Origin: Reddybacter sp041622675
Lineage (GTDB): Bacteria; Pseudomonadota; Gammaproteobacteria; Pseudomonadales; Porticoccaceae
NCBI GenBank assembly: GCA_041622675.1
Contig: JBFJYH010000026.1
Location: 1-37,278 of the forward strand
Reading direction: 5' to 3'
Length of the DNA stretch: 37,278 nt
Shown here: positions 1 through 7,642 of the stretch, in pieces
Layout: the number at the start of each line of letters is the position of its first letter
Position numbering within the stretch: position 1 is the stretch's first letter
Position numbers and translations under genes: made by a program
Notes under the pieces: model-generated
What the model was told of the DNA's origin: nothing
Databases searched by the model: none
The model's input: only the letters and a program-made list of their open reading frames with translations

Positions 1-1
1 A

Positions 2-334
2 ACCAATATTGGCGTTTCAGTGCTCTGCCCCGGTGCTGTCGCCACCAATATTATTGAAGCTGCCGATAGCCGCCCATCAGACTTTGGCAGCTCTGGAGAC
101 AAGCCCGTCATCGCTGGCGATGCCGCCGAATTACTAGAACAGGGGCTCGACCCCGACGTGGTCGGCAAGCTGGTTCTCGAAGGAATCCAGGAAGAGCAAT
201 TCTATCTCTTCACAGACCCAAGAATGCTTAAGTCTGTGGAGCGACGATTTGAACGTATTCGGCGAGGCTTTGACTGGTCGGCAAACTCTCGGGCATTAGT
301 TGAGGCCCAAGCTCCGGGCTCAGCAACGCCTTAA
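2..334 (+). CDS. Short-chain dehydrogenase/reductase, C-terminal part (5' end outside window)
   Basis: The reading frame is open from base 2 and ends with TAA at 332-334, so this is the 3' part of a gene that begins before the window. The visible start of the fragment holds a Cys-Pro-Gly loop followed by Ala-Val-Ala-Thr-Asn, which is the cofactor-binding stretch that follows the catalytic Tyr-x-x-x-Lys in SDR enzymes. The catalytic residues themselves lie outside. The rest is a helical tail with a conserved-looking Phe-Tyr-Leu-Phe-Thr-Asp-Pro segment and a basic Arg-rich helix, as in longer (about 280-300 residue) classical SDRs. It would be an NAD(P)-dependent cytoplasmic oxidoreductase; the substrate is unknown. 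A strong hairpin follows 23 bases after the stop. Confidence 0.75.
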   Translation, partial: TNIGVSVLCPGAVATNIIEAADSRPSDFGSSGDKPVIAGDAAELLEQGLDPDVVGKLVLEGIQEEQFYLFTDPRMLKSVERRFERIRRGFDWSANSRALVEAQAPGSATP

Positions 335-356
335 CACAACGCGTCAAAACAACCTA

Positions 357-398
357 CCAACAATGAGCAGGTAAGAGCTGGAGCCTGCTCATTGTTGG
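357..398. terminator. Perfect 15-bp hairpin after the SDR gene
   Basis: CCAACAATGAGCAGG (357-371) is followed, after a 12-base loop, by its exact reverse complement at 384-398. It lies just downstream of the partial SDR gene and could end its transcript or protect its 3' end. No run of T follows on either strand, so it is not a standard intrinsic terminator. The rest of the 345-base gap to the next gene holds only the repeats at 610-652. Confidence 0.45.
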
Positions 399-609
399 AG
401 AAGGCCAACGCCCTGCCCTCAGCAATAACAATAGTAATAGCCCATATCAGAGCACGACAAAATAACAAATGAGAGGTGTATGTTAAACAGGCCATAGTAA
501 GCAGGCTGTTAAAATCAGGTGGCCATTACGCACCTGTGCCGGGCAGCGGGGAAATCAATAGAACTTAGGGTAAATTCATACAGCCAATCAGATAACGCCT
601 ATCCCTCCC

Positions 610-652
610 AAGTAACACGACAAGTAACACTAATAGTATAGTCTTGTTACTT
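610..652. promoter_or_regulatory. Repeated AAGTAACA sites around a possible promoter of the cytochrome b561 gene
   Basis: AAGTAACAC occurs at 610-618 and again at 622-630, and the inverted form TGTTACTT lies at 645-652. A -10-like TATAGT (637-642) sits between the second and third sites, 38 bases before the start codon of the downstream gene. The arrangement looks like operator half-sites for a transcription factor. No -35 box is clear. The protein that might bind is unknown. Confidence 0.35.
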
Positions 653-679
653 ACCTGTAGAGAGGGAGAGTAAAAACCA

Positions 680-1240
680 ATGCAATTAGACACGCCCAGT
701 CAATTTAGTAAAACCACACTGACGCTCCACTGGATCGTCGCTATCGCTGTTATCGGCCTACTCGCTGTCGGTATTTATATGGAGGAAACGGAGACCTATA
801 GCCTCTACCCCTGGCATAAATCGTTTGGTTTCATCATCTTTTTTGTGATTTTGGTGAGAGTTTTATGGCGTATAAAAAACGGTTGGCCCGTTCCCGTGGG
901 GCAGTACCAGCGCTGGGAAACCTTGTTGGCAAAGGGGGTTCACTACGTGTTGATAATCGGCACCGTTCTTATGCCCCTATCTGGCTTTTTAATGTCTTCT
1001 TTTGGAGGTAGTGGCGTCGACGTAGTCGGTATTGAGGTGGTCGCCCGCAATACCGATCCAGAAAACCCCCTGAAATCGATACCGCACAACAAAGAATTTG
1101 CCACGCTCGCTCACGAAACCCACGGCCTGGTCGGTTACGTTTTAATAGCTGCCGTCTTTTTACATATCGTCGGTGCCTTAAAACACCACCTAATTGATAA
1201 GGACGGGACTTTACGCCGTATGCTAGGTTCTTCAGTATAA
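680..1240 (+). CDS. Cytochrome b561 family protein (CybB-like)
   Basis: A 186-residue, four-helix inner-membrane b-type cytochrome. Hydrophobic segments lie at about 14-32, 49-65, 88-107 and 150-167. His17 (in Leu-His-Trp) and His46 (in Trp-His-Lys) and later His residues near 88 (Val-His-Tyr), 147 (Glu-Thr-His-Gly) and 162 (Leu-His-Ile) fit the haem-coordinating pattern of the CybB/YceJ family. Such proteins pass electrons between quinones, superoxide or periplasmic partners; the partner here is unknown. Length is normal for the family. A purine-rich GGGAG (664-668) precedes the ATG. The gene stands alone, with the repeated AAGTAACA sites upstream. Confidence 0.9.
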   Translation: MQLDTPSQFSKTTLTLHWIVAIAVIGLLAVGIYMEETETYSLYPWHKSFGFIIFFVILVRVLWRIKNGWPVPVGQYQRWETLLAKGVHYVLIIGTVLMPLSGFLMSSFGGSGVDVVGIEVVARNTDPENPLKSIPHNKEFATLAHETHGLVGYVLIAAVFLHIVGALKHHLIDKDGTLRRMLGSSV

Positions 1241-1248
1241 AGAAGGTC

Positions 1249-1314
1249 ATGGGGCAGTATTTCCGCTAACTGCAGCTACCTAGCAATTATGTTCGACGGC
1301 CGACCCTGCCCCAT
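1249..1314. repeat. Inverted repeat downstream of the cytochrome b561 gene
   Basis: ATGGGGCAG (1249-1257) is matched by its exact complement CTGCCCCAT (1306-1314) with 48 bases between. It could form a 3' stem on the cytochrome transcript, but the loop is long and no T run follows. The remaining bases to 1502 show nothing recognisable. Confidence 0.25.
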
Positions 1315-1502
1315 AAAGAAGCCATAAATCGACGCATGACAAATACCCGTGAAAAGTGATCCCTTGCCGGTAGTAGTGAACGATTGTTATTTCCCGCTAA
1401 CGGCCAGCGTCGCGAAACAGTGTTAACTTAAGCACGAAGCTGACCAGCACGACGCCTTCTCGCAAGGATATTCCCTGCCAAAAACGCCCCCTTTAATGTT
1501 AA

Positions 1503-2702
1503 TTAAGCAATAACATTATCACTGCGCAGGGCGGCAAGCTCCTCATCGTTAAGGCCGAGCACATCACCCAAGACTTGATCCGTATCGGCCGCGAGCAGGG
1601 GCGCTGGGCTGAAAGATTCCTCATTCGTACGCGATAATTTCACCGGGTTGCCCGGTGCTTTTGTGGTCTTTCCGTTGGGGTGACTGACATCTATTACCAT
1701 ATTGCGGTAAGCCACCTGAGAGTCAGCCAGTGCGCCACTAAAGCTATTGATGGGAGCACAGGGGATACGCTGGGCCTCGAGCAAAGGTAGCCAGTGGGCC
1801 ATCGTTTTGGTGGCTAAAATTTCAGCCACTCGACCCTCTATGAATGCTTTGTCGGCGAGTCTGCCGGGCTGATGATCATACTCGGGTTTACGCAATGCAT
1901 CGCAATCGAGTACTTCGAGCAGTCCCGTCCAAAAGTGATCAAAAATTACGGCGATAACAATAAAACCATCGCTGGTTTTAAAGCTATTGTAAGGTACGTG
2001 CACAAAGTGAGAATTGCCAATGGGCTCGGGGTCTTCACCCGATAAAAAATACATCGTCGCCATATAACTGAGCATAGCGATCTGGCCGTCGAGCATAGAT
2101 ATATCAACATGCTGCCCCACACCACTGCGCTCTCGCTCGTACAGCGCGGTCAACACGCCGACCATGCTAAACATGCCACCCCCCAAATCGGCAATGGGTA
2201 GACCCGAGCGCAGTGGGTGTTCAGCGCTGTCACCGGTAATCGACATATTGCCGCCATAGGCCTGAACGACTTGATCAAACGCCGTGCGATGCTTACCAGG
2301 GCCTTCTGAGCCGAAGCCGGTAATTGAGCACGTAATAATTCGCGGGTTAACTTCTTTTAATACTGCGTAGTCGATGCCGAGCTTTTGGGTCACACCGACG
2401 CTAAAATTATCGAAAACGATGTCAGCCTTTTTCACCAACTGGTAAAACAGAGCTTTACCTTCTTCACCTTTGAGGTCGATAGCCACGCTTTTCTTATTGC
2501 GGTTGAGGTTAATGAAGTAAGCGCCCATACCGTCGATAGAGTGCTTCGGATCATTAGCCAACAAGCGTCGTGTACGCTCGCCTTCAAGGGGTTCGATTTT
2601 AATCACTTCAGCACCGAGGTCGGCCAGAGTTACGGTGCCGAAAGGCCCCGACAGCATATGTGTTAAATCAAGGATACGTAGACCATCGAGAGGTTTACTC
2701 AT
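1503..2702 (-). CDS. CaiB/BaiF-type (family III) CoA transferase
   Basis: A 399-residue cytoplasmic enzyme, the usual length of family III CoA transferases, which move coenzyme A between carboxylic acids. The N-terminus has the family's Leu-Asp-Leu-Thr-His and Gly-Ala-Glu-Val-Ile-Lys-Ile-Glu blocks (about 11-37). A Thr-Gly-Phe-Gly and Pro-Gly stretch follows at about 128-136. The catalytic aspartate is most likely Asp172 in Pro-Ile-Ala-Asp-Leu-Gly-Gly-Gly. The substrate is not deducible: the family includes carnitine, oxalate, bile-acid and alpha-methylacyl-CoA enzymes. It stands alone on the minus strand and diverges from cysZ across 155 bases. Only a weak purine stretch precedes the ATG. 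The neighbourhood is rich in SDRs, which fits acyl-CoA or steroid catabolism. Confidence 0.9.
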   Translation of the reverse strand: MSKPLDGLRILDLTHMLSGPFGTVTLADLGAEVIKIEPLEGERTRRLLANDPKHSIDGMGAYFINLNRNKKSVAIDLKGEEGKALFYQLVKKADIVFDNFSVGVTQKLGIDYAVLKEVNPRIITCSITGFGSEGPGKHRTAFDQVVQAYGGNMSITGDSAEHPLRSGLPIADLGGGMFSMVGVLTALYERERSGVGQHVDISMLDGQIAMLSYMATMYFLSGEDPEPIGNSHFVHVPYNSFKTSDGFIVIAVIFDHFWTGLLEVLDCDALRKPEYDHQPGRLADKAFIEGRVAEILATKTMAHWLPLLEAQRIPCAPINSFSGALADSQVAYRNMVIDVSHPNGKTTKAPGNPVKLSRTNEESFSPAPLLAADTDQVLGDVLGLNDEELAALRSDNVIA

Positions 2703-2857
2703 TGCAGCTTCTTTTTATCATAGTAGGAAGTGCGTATTCTGGCATCGCTGAGCCCGCTTGGCAAAGTGGCCGCTAACCACCCAAAACGGACGACAACATT
2801 GGTAGAGAGAACTTACAATAGCGATCACGTTAAACATCATCAAAGCAGAGCAAAGGT

Positions 2858-3589
2858 ATGGGGCTAACGCATTTTTTGAAAGGGTTTAGGCTACTGGCCG
2901 CACCGGGAGTGCGCCTTTGGGTGATTATTCCCTTATTATTAAATCTGACTCTATTTGTCGGCTTAACGCTGTACGCCATGCAACAATTTGAAGGCCTCAT
3001 GGACTGGCTATTCAGTTACCTACCCGACTGGTTGTCATTTATCGCCTGGTTCTTTCGTGTCTTATTCGGTTTATTACTCGCCGTTTGCTACGCCTACACG
3101 TTTACCTTAGTTGGCAACCTTATAGCCTCGCCTTTTTACGGCCTGTTAGCCAATGCGGTCTACATCAAGCTCAGCCCCAATCAGGATGAAATGCCTCTCA
3201 CTGTTAAAACAGCCAGTATTATTGCCCGTCAGGCTTTTGTGCGAGAAGTGCAAAAACTGGGCTATTTTCTTCCTCGCCTAGCAGGTGTGCTCCTACTCTG
3301 CCTAATTCTGTCGTTTATTCCGTTGATCAATGTCGTTGTACCCGCCATCGCCTTTGCATGGGGTGCATGGTCACTGGCCCTGCAATATTTCGATTACCCC
3401 GCTGATATCAACGGCGTTAATTTCAAAAGTGTCCGCAACAGAGCCGGAGGTGATAAAAGCTTATCTCTCACCTTTGGCTCGATTACATTGCTGGGTAGCA
3501 CTGTGCCGCTGTTGAATTTACTGGTAATGCCCGCTGCTGTTGCTGGCGCAACATCACTTTGGGTACAACATTTTAAGGAACGTAGCTAA
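2858..3589 (+). CDS. cysZ: Sulfate transporter CysZ (EI24 family)
   Basis: A 243-residue inner-membrane protein, close in length to E. coli CysZ (about 250), which brings sulfate in for cysteine synthesis. It opens with the family pattern Gly-Phe-Arg-Leu-Leu near residue 9 and Pro-Gly at 16-17. It contains Asn-Leu-Ile-Ala-Ser-Pro-Phe-Tyr-Gly-Leu-Leu-Ala near 86-97, the family signature (Leu-Ile-Ala-Ala-Pro-Phe-Asn-Gly in E. coli). Four hydrophobic regions lie at about 20-42, 63-90, 141-175 and 208-233. CAAAGG lies just before the ATG. It converges on rhlB, sharing a bidirectional terminator. No other cys gene is nearby. Recognition is from memory of the family. Confidence 0.88.
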   Translation: MGLTHFLKGFRLLAAPGVRLWVIIPLLLNLTLFVGLTLYAMQQFEGLMDWLFSYLPDWLSFIAWFFRVLFGLLLAVCYAYTFTLVGNLIASPFYGLLANAVYIKLSPNQDEMPLTVKTASIIARQAFVREVQKLGYFLPRLAGVLLLCLILSFIPLINVVVPAIAFAWGAWSLALQYFDYPADINGVNFKSVRNRAGGDKSLSLTFGSITLLGSTVPLLNLLVMPAAVAGATSLWVQHFKERS

Positions 3590-3608
3590 GGCTGCAAAAG
3601 AAAGGCAT

Positions 3609-3652
3609 AAAAAAAGCCCGGCTGAACAATACATTCAGGCCGGGCTTTTTTT
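3609..3652. terminator. Bidirectional rho-independent terminator between cysZ and rhlB
   Basis: A run of A, then GCCCGGC and TGAA on the left arm (3609-3625) pairs with TTCA, GGCCGGGC and a run of seven T on the right arm (3634-3652), with one bulged base. T tracts occur at the 3' side on both strands, so it can end both the cysZ transcript (+) and the rhlB transcript (-). Confidence 0.9.
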
Positions 3653-3675
3653 GTCTATGCTAGCTGTCTATTTAG

Positions 3676-5064
3676 CTAGTGCTCAATTTTTACGCGCACC
3701 AACATCTCCTCAGGCGGTTGTTCACAGGCGAGTTTTTCACCAATCAAGGCCTCAATCGGCTCCAGTAAAAAGGCATCATCCTCGCAAGCAAAGCTAATCG
3801 AGGTACCCGTTTTACCCGCTCGACCCGTGCGACCAATACGATGAACATAGTCTTCCGCCTCTTCAGGCAGAGTGAAATTGACGACATGGCTAATACCGTC
3901 AATGTGTATGCCTCGCCCAGCAACGTCGGTGGCCACCAATACCTGTATTTTACCCGACTTAAAATCATCCAATGTGCGCACGCGCTTATTCTGTGCCACC
4001 TCCCCAGAGAGCAGGCCGACACTAAAGCCTGCTTTGCCGAGAAACTCCTGTAATCGGCGACACTGGTCCCGACGATTGGCAAAAACAATCACGCTTTCGA
4101 CCTCATCAGCTCTTAGTAGGTTAACGAGAAGGTCGCGCTTTTGGCGGGTTTGGGTGATAAAGATTTTCTGCGTCACGGAATCTGTCGCGACACGCTCGGG
4201 CTCGATTTCAATTTTTATCGGATCCCGTGTCCACTGCTCAGTCAAGCTCTCGACCTCGGGCGTAAAAGTCGCCGAAAAGAGCAGGGTTTGACGGTGATCA
4301 TTGCGCGGTGTTTGACGGACAATACGTCTAACCTGTGGAATAAAGCCCATATCGAGCATGCGATCGGCTTCGTCGATCACCAGCACTTCGACGCGATCGA
4401 GATAAACATCGTTGCTACCGCAAAAGTCCATTAAACGACCCGGCGTTGCCACTAGGATATCGCAATGTTTTTCATGCAAATGGCGACGTTGCTTATCGTA
4501 ATCCATACCGCCCACCAAAGTATGTACATGCAGGTCAGAGTATTTGCTTAAGTTGCGCGCATCGTCGGCAATTTGCATGACCAACTCACGGGTCGGGGCA
4601 ATAATAAGTGAGCGCGCCTCCCCGGCAAAACGCTCGTGTTCAATGGGGTTCTTTATCAGGTCATCAATAATAGCCACCAAAAATGCGGCTGTTTTACCGG
4701 TGCCCGTCTGCGCTTTACCCACAACATCGTGGCCCCGCAGGGTGAGGGGTAGTGAGCGCGCTTGAATCGGTGAACAATATTGAAAGCCGGTATCGGCGAT
4801 CGCATGCATTAAGGTATCGGGAAGGTCGAGATCGTGGAAACGCACTTTGCCTTCAACGGGCTCCACTTTGAAGTGGGAGAGTTTCCAATTGCTCCCTCCC
4901 CTATTACGACCACCGCGACCACCACGACCTCGACGACGACGAGCCGTCTGGGGCTTAGCACCATTCTTGTCGTTATTTTTACCGGTATTGTTTTCGGATT
5001 TGGCAGCAGCAGCCTGGGGCTTATCGCTACTGTTCTGGGGACTCACTTGTTTTTCTTCGCTCAT
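3676..5064 (-). CDS. rhlB: DEAD-box RNA helicase RhlB
   Basis: A 462-residue ATP-dependent RNA helicase of the RhlB group, the degradosome helicase that unwinds structured RNA for RNase E and PNPase. Visible motifs: Q motif with Pro-Ile-Gln near 98-100, Walker A AQTGTGKT at 118-125, PTREL, TPGR, DEAD at 231-234, SAT near 273, and HRIGRTGR near the end. The Val-Ala-Gln-Asn-Lys-Arg-Val-Arg and Leu-Pro-Glu-Glu-Ala-Glu-Asp-Tyr blocks match RhlB rather than RhlE or DbpA. An N-terminal extension of about 70 residues is Lys/Gln/Ala-rich and then Arg-Gly-rich, probably disordered and RNA-binding. The frame also opens upstream at a TTG (5091), but ATG at 5064 is preferred; neither has a clear ribosome site. 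Confidence 0.88.
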   Translation of the reverse strand: MSEEKQVSPQNSSDKPQAAAAKSENNTGKNNDKNGAKPQTARRRRGRGGRGGRNRGGSNWKLSHFKVEPVEGKVRFHDLDLPDTLMHAIADTGFQYCSPIQARSLPLTLRGHDVVGKAQTGTGKTAAFLVAIIDDLIKNPIEHERFAGEARSLIIAPTRELVMQIADDARNLSKYSDLHVHTLVGGMDYDKQRRHLHEKHCDILVATPGRLMDFCGSNDVYLDRVEVLVIDEADRMLDMGFIPQVRRIVRQTPRNDHRQTLLFSATFTPEVESLTEQWTRDPIKIEIEPERVATDSVTQKIFITQTRQKRDLLVNLLRADEVESVIVFANRRDQCRRLQEFLGKAGFSVGLLSGEVAQNKRVRTLDDFKSGKIQVLVATDVAGRGIHIDGISHVVNFTLPEEAEDYVHRIGRTGRAGKTGTSISFACEDDAFLLEPIEALIGEKLACEQPPEEMLVRVKIEH

Positions 5065-5121
5065 GCCTGTGCCGGATAGAGCGCTGCTCAAAACGAGACA
5101 GCGCGGGTGAAAAAGCTGCGA

Positions 5122-5130
5122 ATTATAGCA
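5122..5130 (-). promoter_or_regulatory. Extended -10 promoter of rhlB
   Basis: On the minus strand the sequence TGC-TATAAT (5130 down to 5122) is a consensus -10 box with the TG extension. Transcription would start near 5115, giving a leader of about 50 bases to the ATG at 5064. No good -35 box is visible, which is common with extended -10 promoters. Confidence 0.6.
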
Positions 5131-5181
5131 CAGCCAAAAAACCTTGCAGACCTGGCATGGCCCACGGGGGAAAGACAGGTG

Positions 5182-5847
5182 TTAATCTTCATTGTCGTGC
5201 CAAAAATAGCGCTTTAACCAATAGTCCAAACTAACAAAACGACCACCCCCGCTGAATAGCAAGCTGAGCAACATAAGCAAATACGTCGCTGCAAATTCAA
5301 TGCCGTTATTGAGCACCACAAAGCCGCCTTTTTCCGTCAGCCAATTATAATTGCCATGCTCTTTCAATAATCCTTTAGCAGCAGCGACGCGCTGACCCAC
5401 CTCTTCACTGTTTTCAAGACTGCGCTGAGCTGCCGGGATACCAATATCAGCAAGGACTTTAGCCGTGCTGGTTTCGGGACTCCCTGGGGCGATAGCAAAC
5501 CAGCCATGCTCCCAGTGAACGGTCATCATCGCCACTGCCATAGAAATTATCAGGGGTATAGCAAACCAACGTACAGCCAAACCAATCAACAAAGCCAGCC
5601 CCCCGACCAGCTCGGCAACAATAGCAAGACTCACCATGAGCTCAGGTACCGGCAAACCCAAGCCCCAGTCGACATTGCCAAACCAAGCGACCATGTCTTC
5701 GTAGTTGTGCAATTTATGCAAACCAGCAGCAATCATTATGGGCGCTAAATACAGGCGGAATAACAACGGCGGTAGACCGTCTAGCCATTGTAAGCGATCA
5801 AAAATAGCGTCGTGCACATTGATATAAAACCGTGTCAACTTGATCAT
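5182..5847 (-). CDS. DoxX family membrane protein
   Basis: A 221-residue inner-membrane protein of the DoxX type. The start of the domain shows Leu-Phe-Arg-Leu-Tyr-Leu-Ala-Pro (about 29-36), then Ala-Ala-Gly-Leu-His-Lys-Leu. Hydrophobic helices lie at about 30-45, 68-105 and 180-200. A soluble loop of about 60 residues (115-175) sits before the last helix, longer than in minimal DoxX proteins. The family has been linked to quinone or thiosulfate chemistry and redox stress, but the role here is unknown. AAGGGA lies about 10 bases before the ATG. It is 96 bases downstream of the glutamate-synthase-like gene on the same strand and may be cotranscribed with it. Confidence 0.8.
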   Translation of the reverse strand: MIKLTRFYINVHDAIFDRLQWLDGLPPLLFRLYLAPIMIAAGLHKLHNYEDMVAWFGNVDWGLGLPVPELMVSLAIVAELVGGLALLIGLAVRWFAIPLIISMAVAMMTVHWEHGWFAIAPGSPETSTAKVLADIGIPAAQRSLENSEEVGQRVAAAKGLLKEHGNYNWLTEKGGFVVLNNGIEFAATYLLMLLSLLFSGGGRFVSLDYWLKRYFWHDNED

Positions 5848-5943
5848 GTTGGAGTTCCCTTAATACTGTGTGATAGATGCGCTGACGGATTAGAGAAGTC
5901 ACCACTGAAAAAATCCCAAAAAATGACCGCTATAGCCAAGTTA

Positions 5944-7476
5944 CTATTCAAACCCTGACTGCTCAGTTGCCCCAGTACGGAAAAACACAGGGTTCTGTTC
6001 CCTCTGTTTGCGATAAAACACATCGAGAGGGACCGATTGCCCCAACTCGGTGACGATGCGACCATGGCGGCGAGTGAGCTGCCTCGGCTCGTGCACACCA
6101 CATGAATGAGCGATGGTACCCACCTCTTGCTCCATATTTTTCACGTAGTTTGCCACTCGAACTGCCTTATCGTCGGGATCGAGCCCTCTTTGTAAATCTT
6201 GATTATGGGTGGTAATTCCGGTGGGGCATGTATTTTTATTACATTGCATGGCCTGGATACAACCTAGAGCAAACATAAAACCACGCGCCGAAACAATAAA
6301 GTCAGCACCGGAGCACAACGCCCAAGCAACATCGGCAGGAGTAACCAACTTACCCGCGACAATTAGCCGTATTCTATCGCGCAGGCCCTGCTCATATAGC
6401 TTATCGTTGACCATGGGCAAGGTTTCTCGAACACTGAGCCCAACACTGTCGAGTAAGCTTGGCGGCGCAGCACCTGTACCCCCATCACCACTATCCAAAC
6501 AGATAAAGTCCGGGGCGAAATGCTCACTGCCTCGCTGCTTGATCGCCTCACACAGGTCATCAAAAAAACCCGTTCCCCCTACGACTAACTTAAAGCCCAC
6601 AGGCTTGCCGGTGAGATCACGAATATGCGCAACCATGGTTAGCAGCTGATTGACGTTGCGAATGTCAGCATGTCCATTGGGGCTAATAGAGGCCTCTCCA
6701 ATGGGAATACCCCGACTCATAGCAATCACCTCGGTCACTTTAATGCCCGGAAGAATTCCTCCCTTACCCGGCTTTGCGCCCTGGCTGATTTTTATTTCAA
6801 ACATTTTAATTTGAGCATGAGCAGCTAAGGCTAGGAGCTTTTCGTCATCCAGTCTGCCAGCGGCATCACGCACACCATATTTGGCGGTGCCAATTTGAAA
6901 GACAATATCAGCGCCACCTTGCAGATGGTGGGAAGATAAGCCCCCTTCCCCGGTATTCAACCAGCACCCCGCCTTGGCGGCCCCTTGCGATAGAGCGCTC
7001 ACAGCCGGTTGTGAAATAGCACCAAAGCTCATTGCCGAGATATTAAAAAAAGACTTTGCAGAATAAGGCTCTCGACAATGAGGACCAATTGTCAGCGGTT
7101 GGGAAACGGCGAAATCCTCGGCTAACGCCGGGAATGGGTGACTAACAAACAACACTGTTCCCGGCTCACTAAGACTTTTGGTCGAGCCAAAAGCTAGGGT
7201 CGCATCAACATCTTTGGCCGCTCGATACACCCATGAGCGCGTGGCGCGATTAAAAGGCATTTCCTCTCGATCCATGGCAAAAAAGTATTGTCGAAAGAAT
7301 TCACCTAAGCGTTCAAAAAAATAACGAAAGCGGCCAATGACCGGAAAATTGCGACGAATCGCGTGTTTAGTCTGGCGTGAGTCAATAACATAGAGGTAGG
7401 CAATACTAAGAAAGCCAACACCCAACATGAAAAGTAAAACATCGACGAAAACTTCTAACCAGAACAAGGAGTTCAT
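5944..7476 (-). CDS. Membrane-anchored FMN-binding glutamate synthase-like protein
   Basis: A 510-residue protein with one N-terminal transmembrane helix (about 8-28), a basic stretch, and then a glutamate synthase central (FMN-binding TIM-barrel) domain from about 90 to 460. Diagnostic blocks are Ser-Phe-Gly-Ala-Ile-Ser, Gly-Glu-Gly-Gly-Leu, the Lys-Ile-Ser-Gln-Gly-Ala-Lys-Pro-Gly loop, Asp-Ser-Gly-Asp-Gly-Gly-Thr-Gly-Ala, and three cysteines with spacing Cys-x5-Cys-x4-Cys ending in Cys-Pro-Thr-Gly, the 3Fe-4S site. The glutaminase domain and the GltB C-terminal beta helix are absent, so it is not a complete GOGAT. These stand-alone proteins are common, but their reaction is not established. 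It diverges from the MATE gene. Confidence 0.85.
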   Translation of the reverse strand: MNSLFWLEVFVDVLLFMLGVGFLSIAYLYVIDSRQTKHAIRRNFPVIGRFRYFFERLGEFFRQYFFAMDREEMPFNRATRSWVYRAAKDVDATLAFGSTKSLSEPGTVLFVSHPFPALAEDFAVSQPLTIGPHCREPYSAKSFFNISAMSFGAISQPAVSALSQGAAKAGCWLNTGEGGLSSHHLQGGADIVFQIGTAKYGVRDAAGRLDDEKLLALAAHAQIKMFEIKISQGAKPGKGGILPGIKVTEVIAMSRGIPIGEASISPNGHADIRNVNQLLTMVAHIRDLTGKPVGFKLVVGGTGFFDDLCEAIKQRGSEHFAPDFICLDSGDGGTGAAPPSLLDSVGLSVRETLPMVNDKLYEQGLRDRIRLIVAGKLVTPADVAWALCSGADFIVSARGFMFALGCIQAMQCNKNTCPTGITTHNQDLQRGLDPDDKAVRVANYVKNMEQEVGTIAHSCGVHEPRQLTRRHGRIVTELGQSVPLDVFYRKQREQNPVFFRTGATEQSGFE

Positions 7477-7642
7477 TTCAAAACCATCCCCAAAAGACCT
7501 AAGTCACAGCATGGCATTTCGTCATTTTTTAGCAACCTCGAAAAGACTCTCTACACCAAATGAAAAATAAAGCTGCATCAATTAACCCCGAGAAGACAAG
7601 GCGCTGTTAACATAATGCCGCCTTTCCACCTTAAGCCTTGCT

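Noticed and set aside
6209..6649. 146-codon frame opposite the glutamate-synthase-like gene
   Set aside because: Antisense to a strongly supported coding sequence; Pro/Ser/Thr-rich with no motif.
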